From positions 1 to 38,137 of the IMG/VR virus record IMGVR_UViG_3300017732_000020: a stretch of DNA of 38,137 nt; one strand, given 5' to 3'. The DNA comes from a virus. A program made the translations under genes and the position numbers. Shown here piece after piece: positions 8,347 to 15,166 of the stretch; position 1 is the stretch's first letter, and the number at the start of each line of letters is the position of its first letter. The notes beneath the pieces were generated by a model. It saw only the letters and a list, made by a program, of their open reading frames with translations, ran no database searches and was not told where the DNA came from.

Positions 8347-10979
8347 GCCCTCCTATAGAATCGCGGTGTATATTGTCCTTCCCACATCATCGCATTAACG
8401 GCAACTGGAAAAGGTGAGTTATTGAACATTTTTAGTCTAAAGTTTTCAGTGCGTTGATGGATGGGGATAGTAAATACAGTTTCGTTATTAAGAGGTACGT
8501 CGTTAGCAAGATACTGGTTTGCTTCTGCTACAGGTTGAATGTCAAACCATTCATCAATGTAAAACTTGATAGCAGCGTTGTTAGCGGGTGCTGTGGTTAA
8601 GACAATAGTTGTGTCGTTAGTAAAGGTAAAACCCGTCTCATTGACACCGTTGACACTGACTTTGACATCAGACCTGTCAGCAAACTTTAGATCACGTTTG
8701 TTAAAGGTATAGGTAGTCGTAGAACCATCACCAATAAACTCAACATTATATGGCAATCTGCCTTGTTGTTTAACTTTGAAACTCATCATACCTGACAAAC
8801 CAATTGCAAACTTCATACGTGCAATAGTAAGATTAGCTGTAAAATCTGTAATTCTATTGTCAGGTCGGTAGTATGTACGAGGTAGCTCTACATCAAAATT
8901 ATACTTAAATCCAACAATAACATCACCAGCAACGTCTAGAGCGTCTTCACCAGATGCTGTCAAATTTTTGTTGGGAATAATAAAGAAAGTTTCAGTGCTG
9001 GGGGAGTTCGGACCATTTGTATCAGACGCACGTTCAGGTGTAAGGGTGAAGCCTGACTCGACAAATGTACCACTACTTGTATCGCCTTTAATTACAATGA
9101 TAGGTGTCAAAGACGAAACGTCATTGTACGGTATGTAACATTTAGTTTGGTCATTGACAGAATCATAAACAACTGCATTAGATGCAATGTTTTTGTACAG
9201 GTCAATAGAAGGGTTGACCTTTTCACCTTCGTTGTTGACGATAATAGCTTGTTCAGGACTTTGGCTAAGTGCAGCTTTGAGCAGTGTAAACTGGTTACCC
9301 TGTTTAGTCACTGCGTACATAATGTCAGAATCAGGTGCAAGGAACTGAACAGTACCTGGCATTAACCAACTGACCCACGATTGCATTAGGTTGGTTTGCC
9401 CATCGTTGTAGTAACGGAACAGAAACACTTCATTAAGGCTTTGACCACTTAAAGCAATCAAAGAGTTTTGAGGACTAGAAACCATCAAATCAATGCTTGG
9501 TGAAATCCATTCTTTTACGACACGAGAAGTGTCCAAAACTTGTGGGTTTTCTTGCTGACCACGTGTAACCATGCTGAACACACGGCTATAACCAGGTGTC
9601 TTGCTGACAAAGTTGATGTTACTACCAACGTCCACAGGATGTATATTACGATCCATCTGGTAGTTAGAAAGCGTTCTAATTGTTGCCAATCCAGGTGTCA
9701 ACACACCGGTATCAGAAAACAAAATAAATTGTTGATTCTCACTAAACAACACAACACCCTGAGCTGTAGGAATTACAGCACTTAGCGACGTAGGTCGAAT
9801 AGAAGAACAACTAATGTCAATAGGGTCAGAATCAATAACAGTCTGAGCGGTGGTAAAAAAGAAGTTATAAAAATCACCTGATCGACTTAGAATGACATTG
9901 TCACCAGAAATAAAGCCAAGGCGATTGTTATGAAAGAACCCACCTGTAATTTTATTAGCTACAAAACTAGGCTGTGAATTAGTTTCGTCGTCACCTACTT
10001 GCCTGTCAACATAGTTAATTTCTCTGAATATAAACGTGTTAGTAGCTGTGTTGACAAGTTCATGTGGCATTGTGGAATTGTCAAGTCCAATTGAAACTGT
10101 TGGATTGATTGTCTCTTCCCAAAACCCTTCACCGCCAACACCATTGTGTGCTACAAATTTCACCCAATAGTCAGCATCATTTGCACCAGTCAGTACAACT
10201 TTAATAATTCTTCCATGCCTAGATTGGACAGGAAGGTCACTAATGTTTGTAACCTTATCTTCTATTGCTACTAAGTCAAGGTTATTAATACCGCCTTCTG
10301 CATGAATGTCCATGTCAGCAGTGTGGACAAGCTCTAGCTCGTTTGCAAATTTAGTAACAGTAATACCAGCATGGCTGCCAGTCATTGATTCGATGTCTGA
10401 CTTAATTGCATTGAGAACTTCAGTGGAATCACTAGAACTACTTGCAGTAAATGTTGCTGTTTGCGTAGAACCACTAACAGTGATGTCAACTGTATAAACA
10501 GCGCCGTTTATAACAGTACCAAGCACCAGAGACACTGACCTATGTGAATTATAGGATGAGTCAGAAACAGCAGTGTCAGCAATTACGTTGTCTTTGCTGT
10601 TAATAATAATACTGGTGTCCTGGACAGTAATGATTTCATAATTATCTTTAGTTCCGTCTAGGTATCCAGTGCCGTTAGGAAACGTGACTGTAGCTGCAGT
10701 ACCAGTTAATGCGTTCCAAATGTCAATGTTAGTACCTTTGATTACACCAATGTACTCTTCATCGTCGTCACGTTTAATGTAAAACCATTTACCACCATCG
10801 TATGTAGTACCAGTACCTAGGTTAAGAATGTGCTCAAAACCAGGTCGCTTAGTTAATCCATATGTAGCATCAGGAAATCCGTTGTAGCACTCACGGACTT
10901 GACCTGGCAGCATTTTATTATCTGATTGTTTGGACACGCCACCAAGGTAGGTTCCGATCCGCTGAGTGACTGATGCCAT
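8343..10979 (-). CDS. tail tubular protein B (T7 gp12-like nozzle), 878 aa
   Basis: This is the nozzle protein of the short tail. Its N-terminus (VTQRIGTYLGGVSKQSD, then a PDATYGLTKRPGFEHI segment) and the segment around GVVLFSENQQFIL are typical of gp12 proteins. It follows the gp11-like gene directly: the gp11 stop ends at 10980 and this ATG starts at 10979. Residues 748-808 (bases about 8555-8738) look like a copy of the tail-fibre N-terminal domain, sharing GxGSTTxYxF, DVKV, FTF and LTTAPAN with residues 7-66 of the fibre at 679. The length is greater than T7 gp12 (794 aa), partly because of this extra domain. Confidence 0.92.
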   Translation of the reverse strand: MASVTQRIGTYLGGVSKQSDNKMLPGQVRECYNGFPDATYGLTKRPGFEHILNLGTGTTYDGGKWFYIKRDDDEEYIGVIKGTNIDIWNALTGTAATVTFPNGTGYLDGTKDNYEIITVQDTSIIINSKDNVIADTAVSDSSYNSHRSVSLVLGTVINGAVYTVDITVSGSTQTATFTASSSSDSTEVLNAIKSDIESMTGSHAGITVTKFANELELVHTADMDIHAEGGINNLDLVAIEDKVTNISDLPVQSRHGRIIKVVLTGANDADYWVKFVAHNGVGGEGFWEETINPTVSIGLDNSTMPHELVNTATNTFIFREINYVDRQVGDDETNSQPSFVANKITGGFFHNNRLGFISGDNVILSRSGDFYNFFFTTAQTVIDSDPIDISCSSIRPTSLSAVIPTAQGVVLFSENQQFILFSDTGVLTPGLATIRTLSNYQMDRNIHPVDVGSNINFVSKTPGYSRVFSMVTRGQQENPQVLDTSRVVKEWISPSIDLMVSSPQNSLIALSGQSLNEVFLFRYYNDGQTNLMQSWVSWLMPGTVQFLAPDSDIMYAVTKQGNQFTLLKAALSQSPEQAIIVNNEGEKVNPSIDLYKNIASNAVVYDSVNDQTKCYIPYNDVSSLTPIIVIKGDTSSGTFVESGFTLTPERASDTNGPNSPSTETFFIIPNKNLTASGEDALDVAGDVIVGFKYNFDVELPRTYYRPDNRITDFTANLTIARMKFAIGLSGMMSFKVKQQGRLPYNVEFIGDGSTTTYTFNKRDLKFADRSDVKVSVNGVNETGFTFTNDTTIVLTTAPANNAAIKFYIDEWFDIQPVAEANQYLANDVPLNNETVFTIPIHQRTENFRLKMFNNSPFPVAVNAMMWEGQYTPRFYRRA

Positions 10980-11594
10980 TTATCGATAAAGTGCGTTGTA
11001 AGGTTGATAGCTTTGGTAACGATTGGTTTCTCCAGAATGTCCAAAGAACGTATAGTCACCTTGATTGCATTCATATTCCATAGCCATAGCCCTGGTAAAT
11101 GCTTCTTTTTGTTGAAGGATTTGATATTGATTTGCGTCACCAACAATTCGACTTGACGTAATAGATGCAGCACGTGCAGTAATAAAATCTGCAATAGGTT
11201 TAGGCAGATCTACCCAATCAAATAGCCAAACAATGTCACACTCAATGTCTTTCGTAAATGTGTATGTGTGATGTGCCTTGTCGTATAGCTTACCGCTACG
11301 ACGAATAACGTCAAGTTCTACGTTGGCTGCGTTAGTGGTTGTATCAATCTGCAGAATATTATTGGGAATGGCAATTTCGTTGTCATTATTACGAGTCATT
11401 TTATAATGACCCTCTTTGTTAAATGTCCATCCCTCCGCCTGTACTTCCCGTGAGACTTCAAGCAAAGTCTGATAGGCAATCGCAACGTCCGGGTTGGTTT
11501 GATCTAGGGTAGTCACAGGCGCTTGACCACATGACTGCAGAATTTGATTCACAGCGGAAAGTTCTTGCTGCGAGTTAGTGGTAGGAAAAGCCAT
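10980..11594 (-). CDS. tail tubular protein A (T7 gp11-like gatekeeper), 204 aa
   Basis: The start (residues 1-30) has the family pattern AVNQILQSCGQAPV followed by a TNPDVAIAYQTLLEVSREVQ helix and GWTFNKE. The C-terminal half carries the usual ITARAA and AMAMEYE helices. The protein forms the ring between portal and nozzle. It lies downstream of a strong terminator that separates it from the capsid gene, as in T7, where T-phi lies between genes 10 and 11. Confidence 0.92.
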   Translation of the reverse strand: MAFPTTNSQQELSAVNQILQSCGQAPVTTLDQTNPDVAIAYQTLLEVSREVQAEGWTFNKEGHYKMTRNNDNEIAIPNNILQIDTTTNAANVELDVIRRSGKLYDKAHHTYTFTKDIECDIVWLFDWVDLPKPIADFITARAASITSSRIVGDANQYQILQQKEAFTRAMAMEYECNQGDYTFFGHSGETNRYQSYQPYNALYR

Positions 11595-11596
11595 AT

Positions 11597-11628
11597 AAAA
11601 ATAAAAAAAGGGACCCCGAAGGATCCCT
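11597..11628 (-). terminator. rho-independent terminator after the capsid gene
   Basis: On the minus strand the sequence reads AGGGATCC, a TTCG tetraloop, GGGTCCC, then seven T and an AT-rich tail. The stem is about seven pairs with one G.T wobble, capped by a very stable tetraloop. It occupies the place of T7 T-phi, just after gene 10, and should boost capsid mRNA relative to tail mRNA. Confidence 0.92.
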
Positions 11629-11648
11629 GTATAAGTTGATTTAAATAA

Positions 11649-13013
11649 TCAGAATGCAGTAGGTGCAGAAGCGGTACCAGCGTACAGCTCCACAGCACAT
11701 GCAGGGTTCAGGTAGTCAGAGCCCATGGCAAGACGACCCAGGATCACGTCACCTTGGTAGACCACGGAGACGTCACCACTGGTGACCTGGACCTGAGGAC
11801 CAATTGCTTCCACGCAGCCAGCGGCTTCGCGTTGGAAAATCAGACCACAGGAATTAGCGAATTCGGTTTCTTCACCGTACTCGTTGTTGATGCCGGTGAC
11901 ATCGTTAGCAGCATCTTCCAAAGCTTCACCAACGAAGGAGCCGGTGTTACCAGGAGAAGTAGTGCCAGGGTTAGTCGCAGAACCAGTACCGTACTTGGTG
12001 CCATACTGGCTGAAGAACGGAATGTTCATGGACTTGTAGATCTTGATACCAGCAATCTCAACAATGCCCTGGCCGCTTTGCAGCGCAGCGCCTTGCTCGT
12101 CGCGGTTGATCAGACCGTTGTTACCGACCTCTTGGATCAGTGCATAGTATTGGCGAGGGTTCAGAACACCCACGCGACCTTCAGAAGACACACCCTTTTC
12201 GTCCATCGCAGCAGCGGCGTCGAAGAAAGCGGTGGTCAGGTTTTGAGCATTGTAAGCATCAGAAGCGTTAGCAGTGGTGCCAACACGGATCTGGGTGCCG
12301 CCGGGCTCAACAAAACTAGACTTGGTAACCGGGGATGCAGCACGTGCGCCACGGGTGACAGCACGGAAGATAAGACGGTCATACTTTTGGGCCAAAGCGT
12401 AGCCGATCTTACGGCTAATCTCAGAACGCAAATCGTAGTGAGACAGAGTCTCGTCAAGATCATACACGAAAGCCGAGCTGATAAGCAGATCGTCAACCGT
12501 GATGGTCTTTTCAGCCACCGGAGGTGCACCGTCGGAGTTACCGAGGATAGCGTTTCCGGGCGTGTGGAATTCAGCAGTTGTGCGTCCCGTGTAGATGAAC
12601 TGCATAGACTTGCCGTTCTTCAGGGTGCGCTTCATGACCAGGTCACGAGCGATTGCATTGTATTGGAACCCTTTGAACATCTCCATGTTCATCTCTATTT
12701 TTCAATAGAGCACGGACTATATCTTCACCCATAAGGGTGTCGGACGCTATTCATGTATTACGTTCTTCGCTAAGAACACCATGTAGTCTCTGAACCTTCC
12801 TCTAAAGCGTTAGAGGCTTGGCTGCTGATTGCCTTGGGCTAAAGCCTTTAGGTTTCCAGCAATTCATCCAATGATCAATAGAAATTACTTTCTAAGGGGG
12901 CAAGATTATTTACCCGAAAAGAGTTTAAGATAAAGGGCGCGGGCGTCTCCCGCGGAGTTTGATTGACCAGCCCTAGTTAGGGAAGTGGTCAGATCAGAAG
13001 ACTGATGTGCCAT
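11649..13013 (-). CDS. major capsid protein (T7 gp10-like), gene interrupted by a group I intron
   Basis: The mature gene is join(11649..12683, 12912..13013) on the minus strand, 378 codons. Exon 1 (ATG at 13011-13013) codes for 34 residues ending ALYLKLFSG. Exon 2 continues with EMFKGFQYNAIARDLVMKRT, restoring the usual gp10 N-terminal pattern (ALFLKVFGGEV in T7). Without splicing, exon 1 stops after one extra codon (AAA TAA). A downstream ATG at 12692 would give only a truncated 347-residue product missing the N-arm. Later family features are present: HTPG near the E-loop region, TITVDDLLISSAFVYDLDETLSHYD, and a C-terminal AMGSDYLNPACAVEL segment. No Shine-Dalgarno is obvious at 13013. Splicing is predicted, not shown. 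Confidence 0.92.
12684..12911 (-). ncRNA. group I self-splicing intron in the major capsid gene (228 nt, no ORF)
   Basis: Read on the minus strand, exon 1 ends in T (GGGT) and the intron ends in G (position 12684), as group I introns require. The internal guide sequence ATCTTGCCC at 12898-12906 pairs over nine bases with the joined exons GGGT/GAGAT, with only two G.U pairs (P1 plus P10). Core elements can be seen: GGAAACC before P4; CAGCAGCCAAGCC; a P6 hairpin at 12799-12816; GTTCAGAGACTA with GACTA at 12784-12788 pairing with TAGTC at 12715-12719 (P7), the latter in the typical AAGATATAGTCC; a P8 hairpin at 12726-12739; and a GAAA-capped P9 hairpin at 12693-12710. The intron sits between codons (phase 0). 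The subclass is not assigned. Confidence 0.93.
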
Positions 13014-13166
13014 TTGTTAGGTAATAATAGTTGTGTATAAACAGTCTCCAAACGTTTGGAAAAATTTTTGTGGTCTATCCCACCGTCTAGACGGCGAAGG
13101 GTGTCTTCCGTAGAAGGCCAACGCCAATGCAAGGGAGGTCCGACTTTGAGGTGCCTCCCAAGCTTT
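13014..13166 (-). promoter_or_regulatory. capsid leader with several palindromes, probable late promoter or RNA-processing region
   Basis: These 153 bases between the zinc-finger gene and capsid exon 1 hold perfect palindromes CCAAACGTTTGG (13048-13059) and CCGTCTAGACGG (13083-13094). They also hold a GGGAGG/CCTCCC inverted repeat near 13133-13159. The 50 bases before the capsid ATG are AT-rich (TTTATACACAACTATTATT). T7-like phages place a strong promoter or an RNase III site here. I cannot define a promoter consensus. Confidence 0.4.
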
Positions 13167-13313
13167 TTACAGAAGTCCTTTAAGACACTTCTTTTGTTTG
13201 CGACATTGTGGTTTTTTGTCACCACAGTGACCACAACGATTGAAAACTACATCACCAGAATCAGGAGTCATCTTAGTGATAGCAGCCTTAGCAACCTTAG
13301 ATTGATGTGGCAT
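13167..13313 (-). CDS. small zinc-finger-like protein (48 aa)
   Basis: This reading frame of 49 codons starts with ATG at 13311-13313. After a basic N-terminus it carries CGHC at residues 27-30 and further cysteines at 37 and 43 (PQC, KKC), a plausible four-Cys zinc site, and it ends in KCLKGLL. It lies 13 bases after the 39-residue gene upstream and ahead of the capsid leader. The function is unknown. The cysteine spacing and a position in a co-directional gene run argue that it is real. Confidence 0.6.
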   Translation of the reverse strand: MPHQSKVAKAAITKMTPDSGDVVFNRCGHCGDKKPQCRKQKKCLKGLL

Positions 13314-13326
13314 AATAAATTTTTAG

Positions 13327-13446
13327 TTATGTGCAGTTTGCAATGGTGCGCTTAAGGATGTAAGAAACGCCCCGATACTTTAAGACAATTTCTTTTTGCT
13401 TGGCTTGCTGTTCACGGATGCGCTGACGGATTTCGATTTGAGACAT
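13327..13446 (-). CDS. small protein with YRGVSY motif (DUF4278-like), 39 aa
   Basis: Forty codons from ATG at 13444-13446. A charged helical half (QIEIRQRIREQQAKQKEI) is followed by LKYRGVSYILKR, which resembles the YRGV(S/R)Y core of the small DUF4278 proteins common in cyanobacteria and their phages. It begins just after a terminator and may start a new transcription unit with the zinc-finger gene and capsid. The role is unknown. The family match is by eye. Confidence 0.55.
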   Translation of the reverse strand: MSQIEIRQRIREQQAKQKEIVLKYRGVSYILKRTIANCT

Positions 13447-13456
13447 GATTAGTTCA

Positions 13457-13489
13457 GAAAAAACCTACCCCCCGTTCCATGGTTAGGTT
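13457..13489 (-). terminator. probable rho-independent terminator after the secreted barrel-like gene
   Basis: On the minus strand AACCTAACC pairs with GGGTAGGTT (one mismatch) around an eight- to ten-base loop, followed by a run of six T. It lies 44 bases after the stop at 13533 and before the ATG at 13446. Confidence 0.6.
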
Positions 13490-13532
13490 GCCTGCGTCCC
13501 AATAATGGGATGAACGTACGGCTTGACTTTAA

Positions 13533-13877
13533 TCAGAACTCGTAAACAAATCCAATTTTAGTGCCAAAGAGATTGTCAATATCTGAGGTCATAAAAGATG
13601 CCTCAGCATATGCGGACACACTATCGAAGAGATCAGCCGATCCTCCAACTTTGCCTGACAATTCAAGCTCAGTGTCACCATTATCAGGGGCAACGATTGC
13701 AGGCCCTGCCTGAATATACCAGTTGTCCTTTTTGTAACCAACGTGGTTGTCGATGACAGTGACACCATAATCAGAACCGGCAAAACTAGAGTTGGCTTCG
13801 ACGTTCAAATATGGTCCTGCAGTGGCAGGAGCTGTAACAGCAATAAGTGCTGCGGGAAGGAAAGCAATGGGTTTCAT
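13533..13877 (-). CDS. secreted, outer-membrane-barrel-like protein (114 aa)
   Basis: The chosen ATG at 13875-13877 lies one base after the stop of the preceding gene (TAACATG). It gives a clean signal peptide, MKPIAFLPAALIAVTAPATA, cut before GPYLN. The mature part alternates polar and hydrophobic residues (YLNVEANSSF, YGVTVIDNHVGY, WYIQAGPAIV, TKIGFVYEF) and ends in Phe preceded by aromatic residues, like C-terminal strands of outer-membrane beta-barrels. About 94 mature residues is short for a barrel; it could be a porin-like fragment, a virion decoration or a lysis factor. Its place between scaffold and capsid is unusual for a T7-type block. Confidence 0.65.
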   Translation of the reverse strand: MKPIAFLPAALIAVTAPATAGPYLNVEANSSFAGSDYGVTVIDNHVGYKKDNWYIQAGPAIVAPDNGDTELELSGKVGGSADLFDSVSAYAEASFMTSDIDNLFGTKIGFVYEF

Positions 13878-13878
13878 G

Positions 13879-14034
13879 TTAAGCGTAGCGTTTTTTAGCG
13901 GTTTTGGCAGCACGTTTGAAGTTGCCGTCAGTCGGTGCTTTTTTAGAGCCCGGCTTCCTCATCTTCTCCCCACTGCCTGCGGCGATACGACGCCGCTTAG
14001 CGTGGATGTTAGCGTAGAGTCCAGGTTTAGCCAT
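13879..14034 (-). CDS. small basic cyanophage protein (51 aa)
   Basis: This product of the type AKPGLYANIHAKRRRIAAG with EKMRKPGSKKAP is rich in Lys and Arg throughout. Such YANIHAKR-KR-AGSGEKMRKPG proteins recur in cyanophage genomes; I recognise the pattern but know no function. The ATG is at 14032-14034, overlapping the upstream gene by 8 bases, and the stop is one base before the next ATG, so it is translationally coupled on both sides. Nucleic-acid or capsid-interior binding is only a guess from charge. Confidence 0.8.
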   Translation of the reverse strand: MAKPGLYANIHAKRRRIAAGSGEKMRKPGSKKAPTDGNFKRAAKTAKKRYA

Positions 14035-14242
14035 ACTTTTTTTTAGATTTCTTTTTTGCTAAAGGAAGTTGTGGTCCTGTCCGACGAAGAAAAGTATCTT
14101 TTTCGTTAGAGTTGTCAGTGCTTTTGCCTTTGTTGTAGATCTTCTGTTTCTTCTGTGCACCTTTGTGGCCTGGGCCAATATCAAAGGACTGTGAAACAAA
14201 ATTACTATCAAAAGCTTTTTGGTCAACGCGATGCTTTTTCAT
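14027..14242 (-). CDS. small basic hypothetical protein (71 aa)
   Basis: It starts MKKHRVDQKAFDSNF and ends in a Lys-rich AKKKSKKKYG tail. No domain is recognised. Its ATG overlaps the stop of the preceding gene by one base (TGATG) and its end overlaps the next gene by 8 bases. This coupling within a run of basic proteins after the scaffold gene is the main support. Confidence 0.65.
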   Translation of the reverse strand: MKKHRVDQKAFDSNFVSQSFDIGPGHKGAQKKQKIYNKGKSTDNSNEKDTFLRRTGPQLPLAKKKSKKKYG

Positions 14243-14406
14243 CAGCCCATACCCCGACGACGGCGTAGTGCTTTAAAATCAGCACCGTCAATCTTCATTC
14301 TGTTGCCAGCCATGCCAGCAATCTTCTGTTGCTTAGTTGACAGTTTTTTATTTTTCTTTTTAGGGCGACCCACTTTGGAGCCGTATGTTCCAGGTCCGTC
14401 AGGCAT
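14242..14406 (-). CDS. small basic cyanophage protein (54 aa)
   Basis: It starts MPDGPGTYGSKVGRPKKKNK, continues with KQQKIAGMAGNRMKIDG and ends ALRRRRGMG. The PDGPGTYGSKVGRPKKK opening is a recurring cyanophage pattern. The ATG at 14404-14406 lies two bases after the scaffold stop, so coupling to scaffold translation is likely. The function is unknown; the charge suggests DNA contact or a virion role. Confidence 0.75.
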   Translation of the reverse strand: MPDGPGTYGSKVGRPKKKNKKLSTKQQKIAGMAGNRMKIDGADFKALRRRRGMG

Positions 14407-14408
14407 AG

Positions 14409-15164
14409 TTAAAAATCAATGTCAGATAGTTCGAGCTTACGCATAATGTCGTTCCTGTATGCAGCGTCACGCTCGTAACGAGGATCGTTCATAGCATTGA
14501 CAAGTTCAGCTTGACTACGGAAACTATCAGCAGAATCCGTGGCAGCACGTCCTTGTATCAGCTCGCCTTCAGTACCGATTGAATCTTGGTACCGAAGGGC
14601 GAGTGCTTGGATGGCAAAGAAAGCAGCTTCAGTGTTTCCACTGTCCATAATCGCATCATACATATTAATCTCTTGTTCGGAAAAATTATCTTTTGCCCAA
14701 CCAAGTAGATTACCGTATTGCTGGTCACCACCGACCATGCCTTTAAGCTGCGTTGCAGTCTCTTCGGTCATAGGTTCAGCTGCATTTTCTTCCATCTGAC
14801 GACGGTAGTCAAGGTGCATTTGTGCCAGTTCAGTTGGATCTGCATTACTAATTTCGTCCAGGATGTCATCACTAAACTCATTGTTTAGCTCACCTTCCCA
14901 AAGACGATCAAACAAATCACTGTCGATTTCTTCAGTCTGCTGCTCATCTTCTACTTGTTCTTCTGACTCTTCATCATCAGTACCAAGTTTTTTTTGCAGT
15001 TCAAGGTATGCAGACTCAAGTTCTTCTGCGTTCTTATATTTGCCAGCCAGCATTTGTTCATGCTGTGCCTCTAGTTCTTCGCCTACTTGTAGAGATTCTT
15101 GTTCATCTGCATTAAGTTCACCCGGACCATTTTCTTCCGGGATCATAGACATTACTTCAGCCAT
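14409..15164 (-). CDS. capsid assembly scaffolding protein (T7 gp9-like), 251 aa
   Basis: Very acidic and helical, with Glu/Gln-rich stretches (residues 8-30 and 60-85) and the AGKYKNAEELESAYLELQKK helix typical of podovirus scaffolds. The C-terminal third (ADSFRSQAELVNAMNDPRY, then ERDAAYRNDIMRKLELSD) matches the usual scaffold tail, which binds capsid subunits. It lies directly after the portal gene. It should be expelled during maturation. Confidence 0.92.
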   Translation of the reverse strand: MAEVMSMIPEENGPGELNADEQESLQVGEELEAQHEQMLAGKYKNAEELESAYLELQKKLGTDDEESEEQVEDEQQTEEIDSDLFDRLWEGELNNEFSDDILDEISNADPTELAQMHLDYRRQMEENAAEPMTEETATQLKGMVGGDQQYGNLLGWAKDNFSEQEINMYDAIMDSGNTEAAFFAIQALALRYQDSIGTEGELIQGRAATDSADSFRSQAELVNAMNDPRYERDAAYRNDIMRKLELSDIDF

Positions 15165-15166
15165 AG

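Noticed and set aside
12236-12529. 97-codon minus-strand frame inside the capsid gene
   Set aside because: It is fully nested in the capsid exon in another frame with Leu/Arg/Ser-biased composition, typical of a shadow frame.
11649-12692. Capsid gene starting at ATG 12692 as a complete gene
   Set aside because: It lacks the conserved N-arm, and the ATG and first codons lie in the intron end next to the P9 hairpin; the spliced model explains the sequence better.
11754-12734. 326-codon open frame on the plus strand opposite the capsid gene
   Set aside because: It mirrors the capsid coding frame, crosses the intron boundary without any sign of it, has no recognisable motif and is the only long plus-strand frame in an otherwise one-strand genome.
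12989-13234. 81-codon minus-strand frame between the zinc-finger gene and capsid exon 1
   Set aside because: It overlaps both genes in another frame, covers the palindromic leader and lacks a start signal or a recognisable motif.
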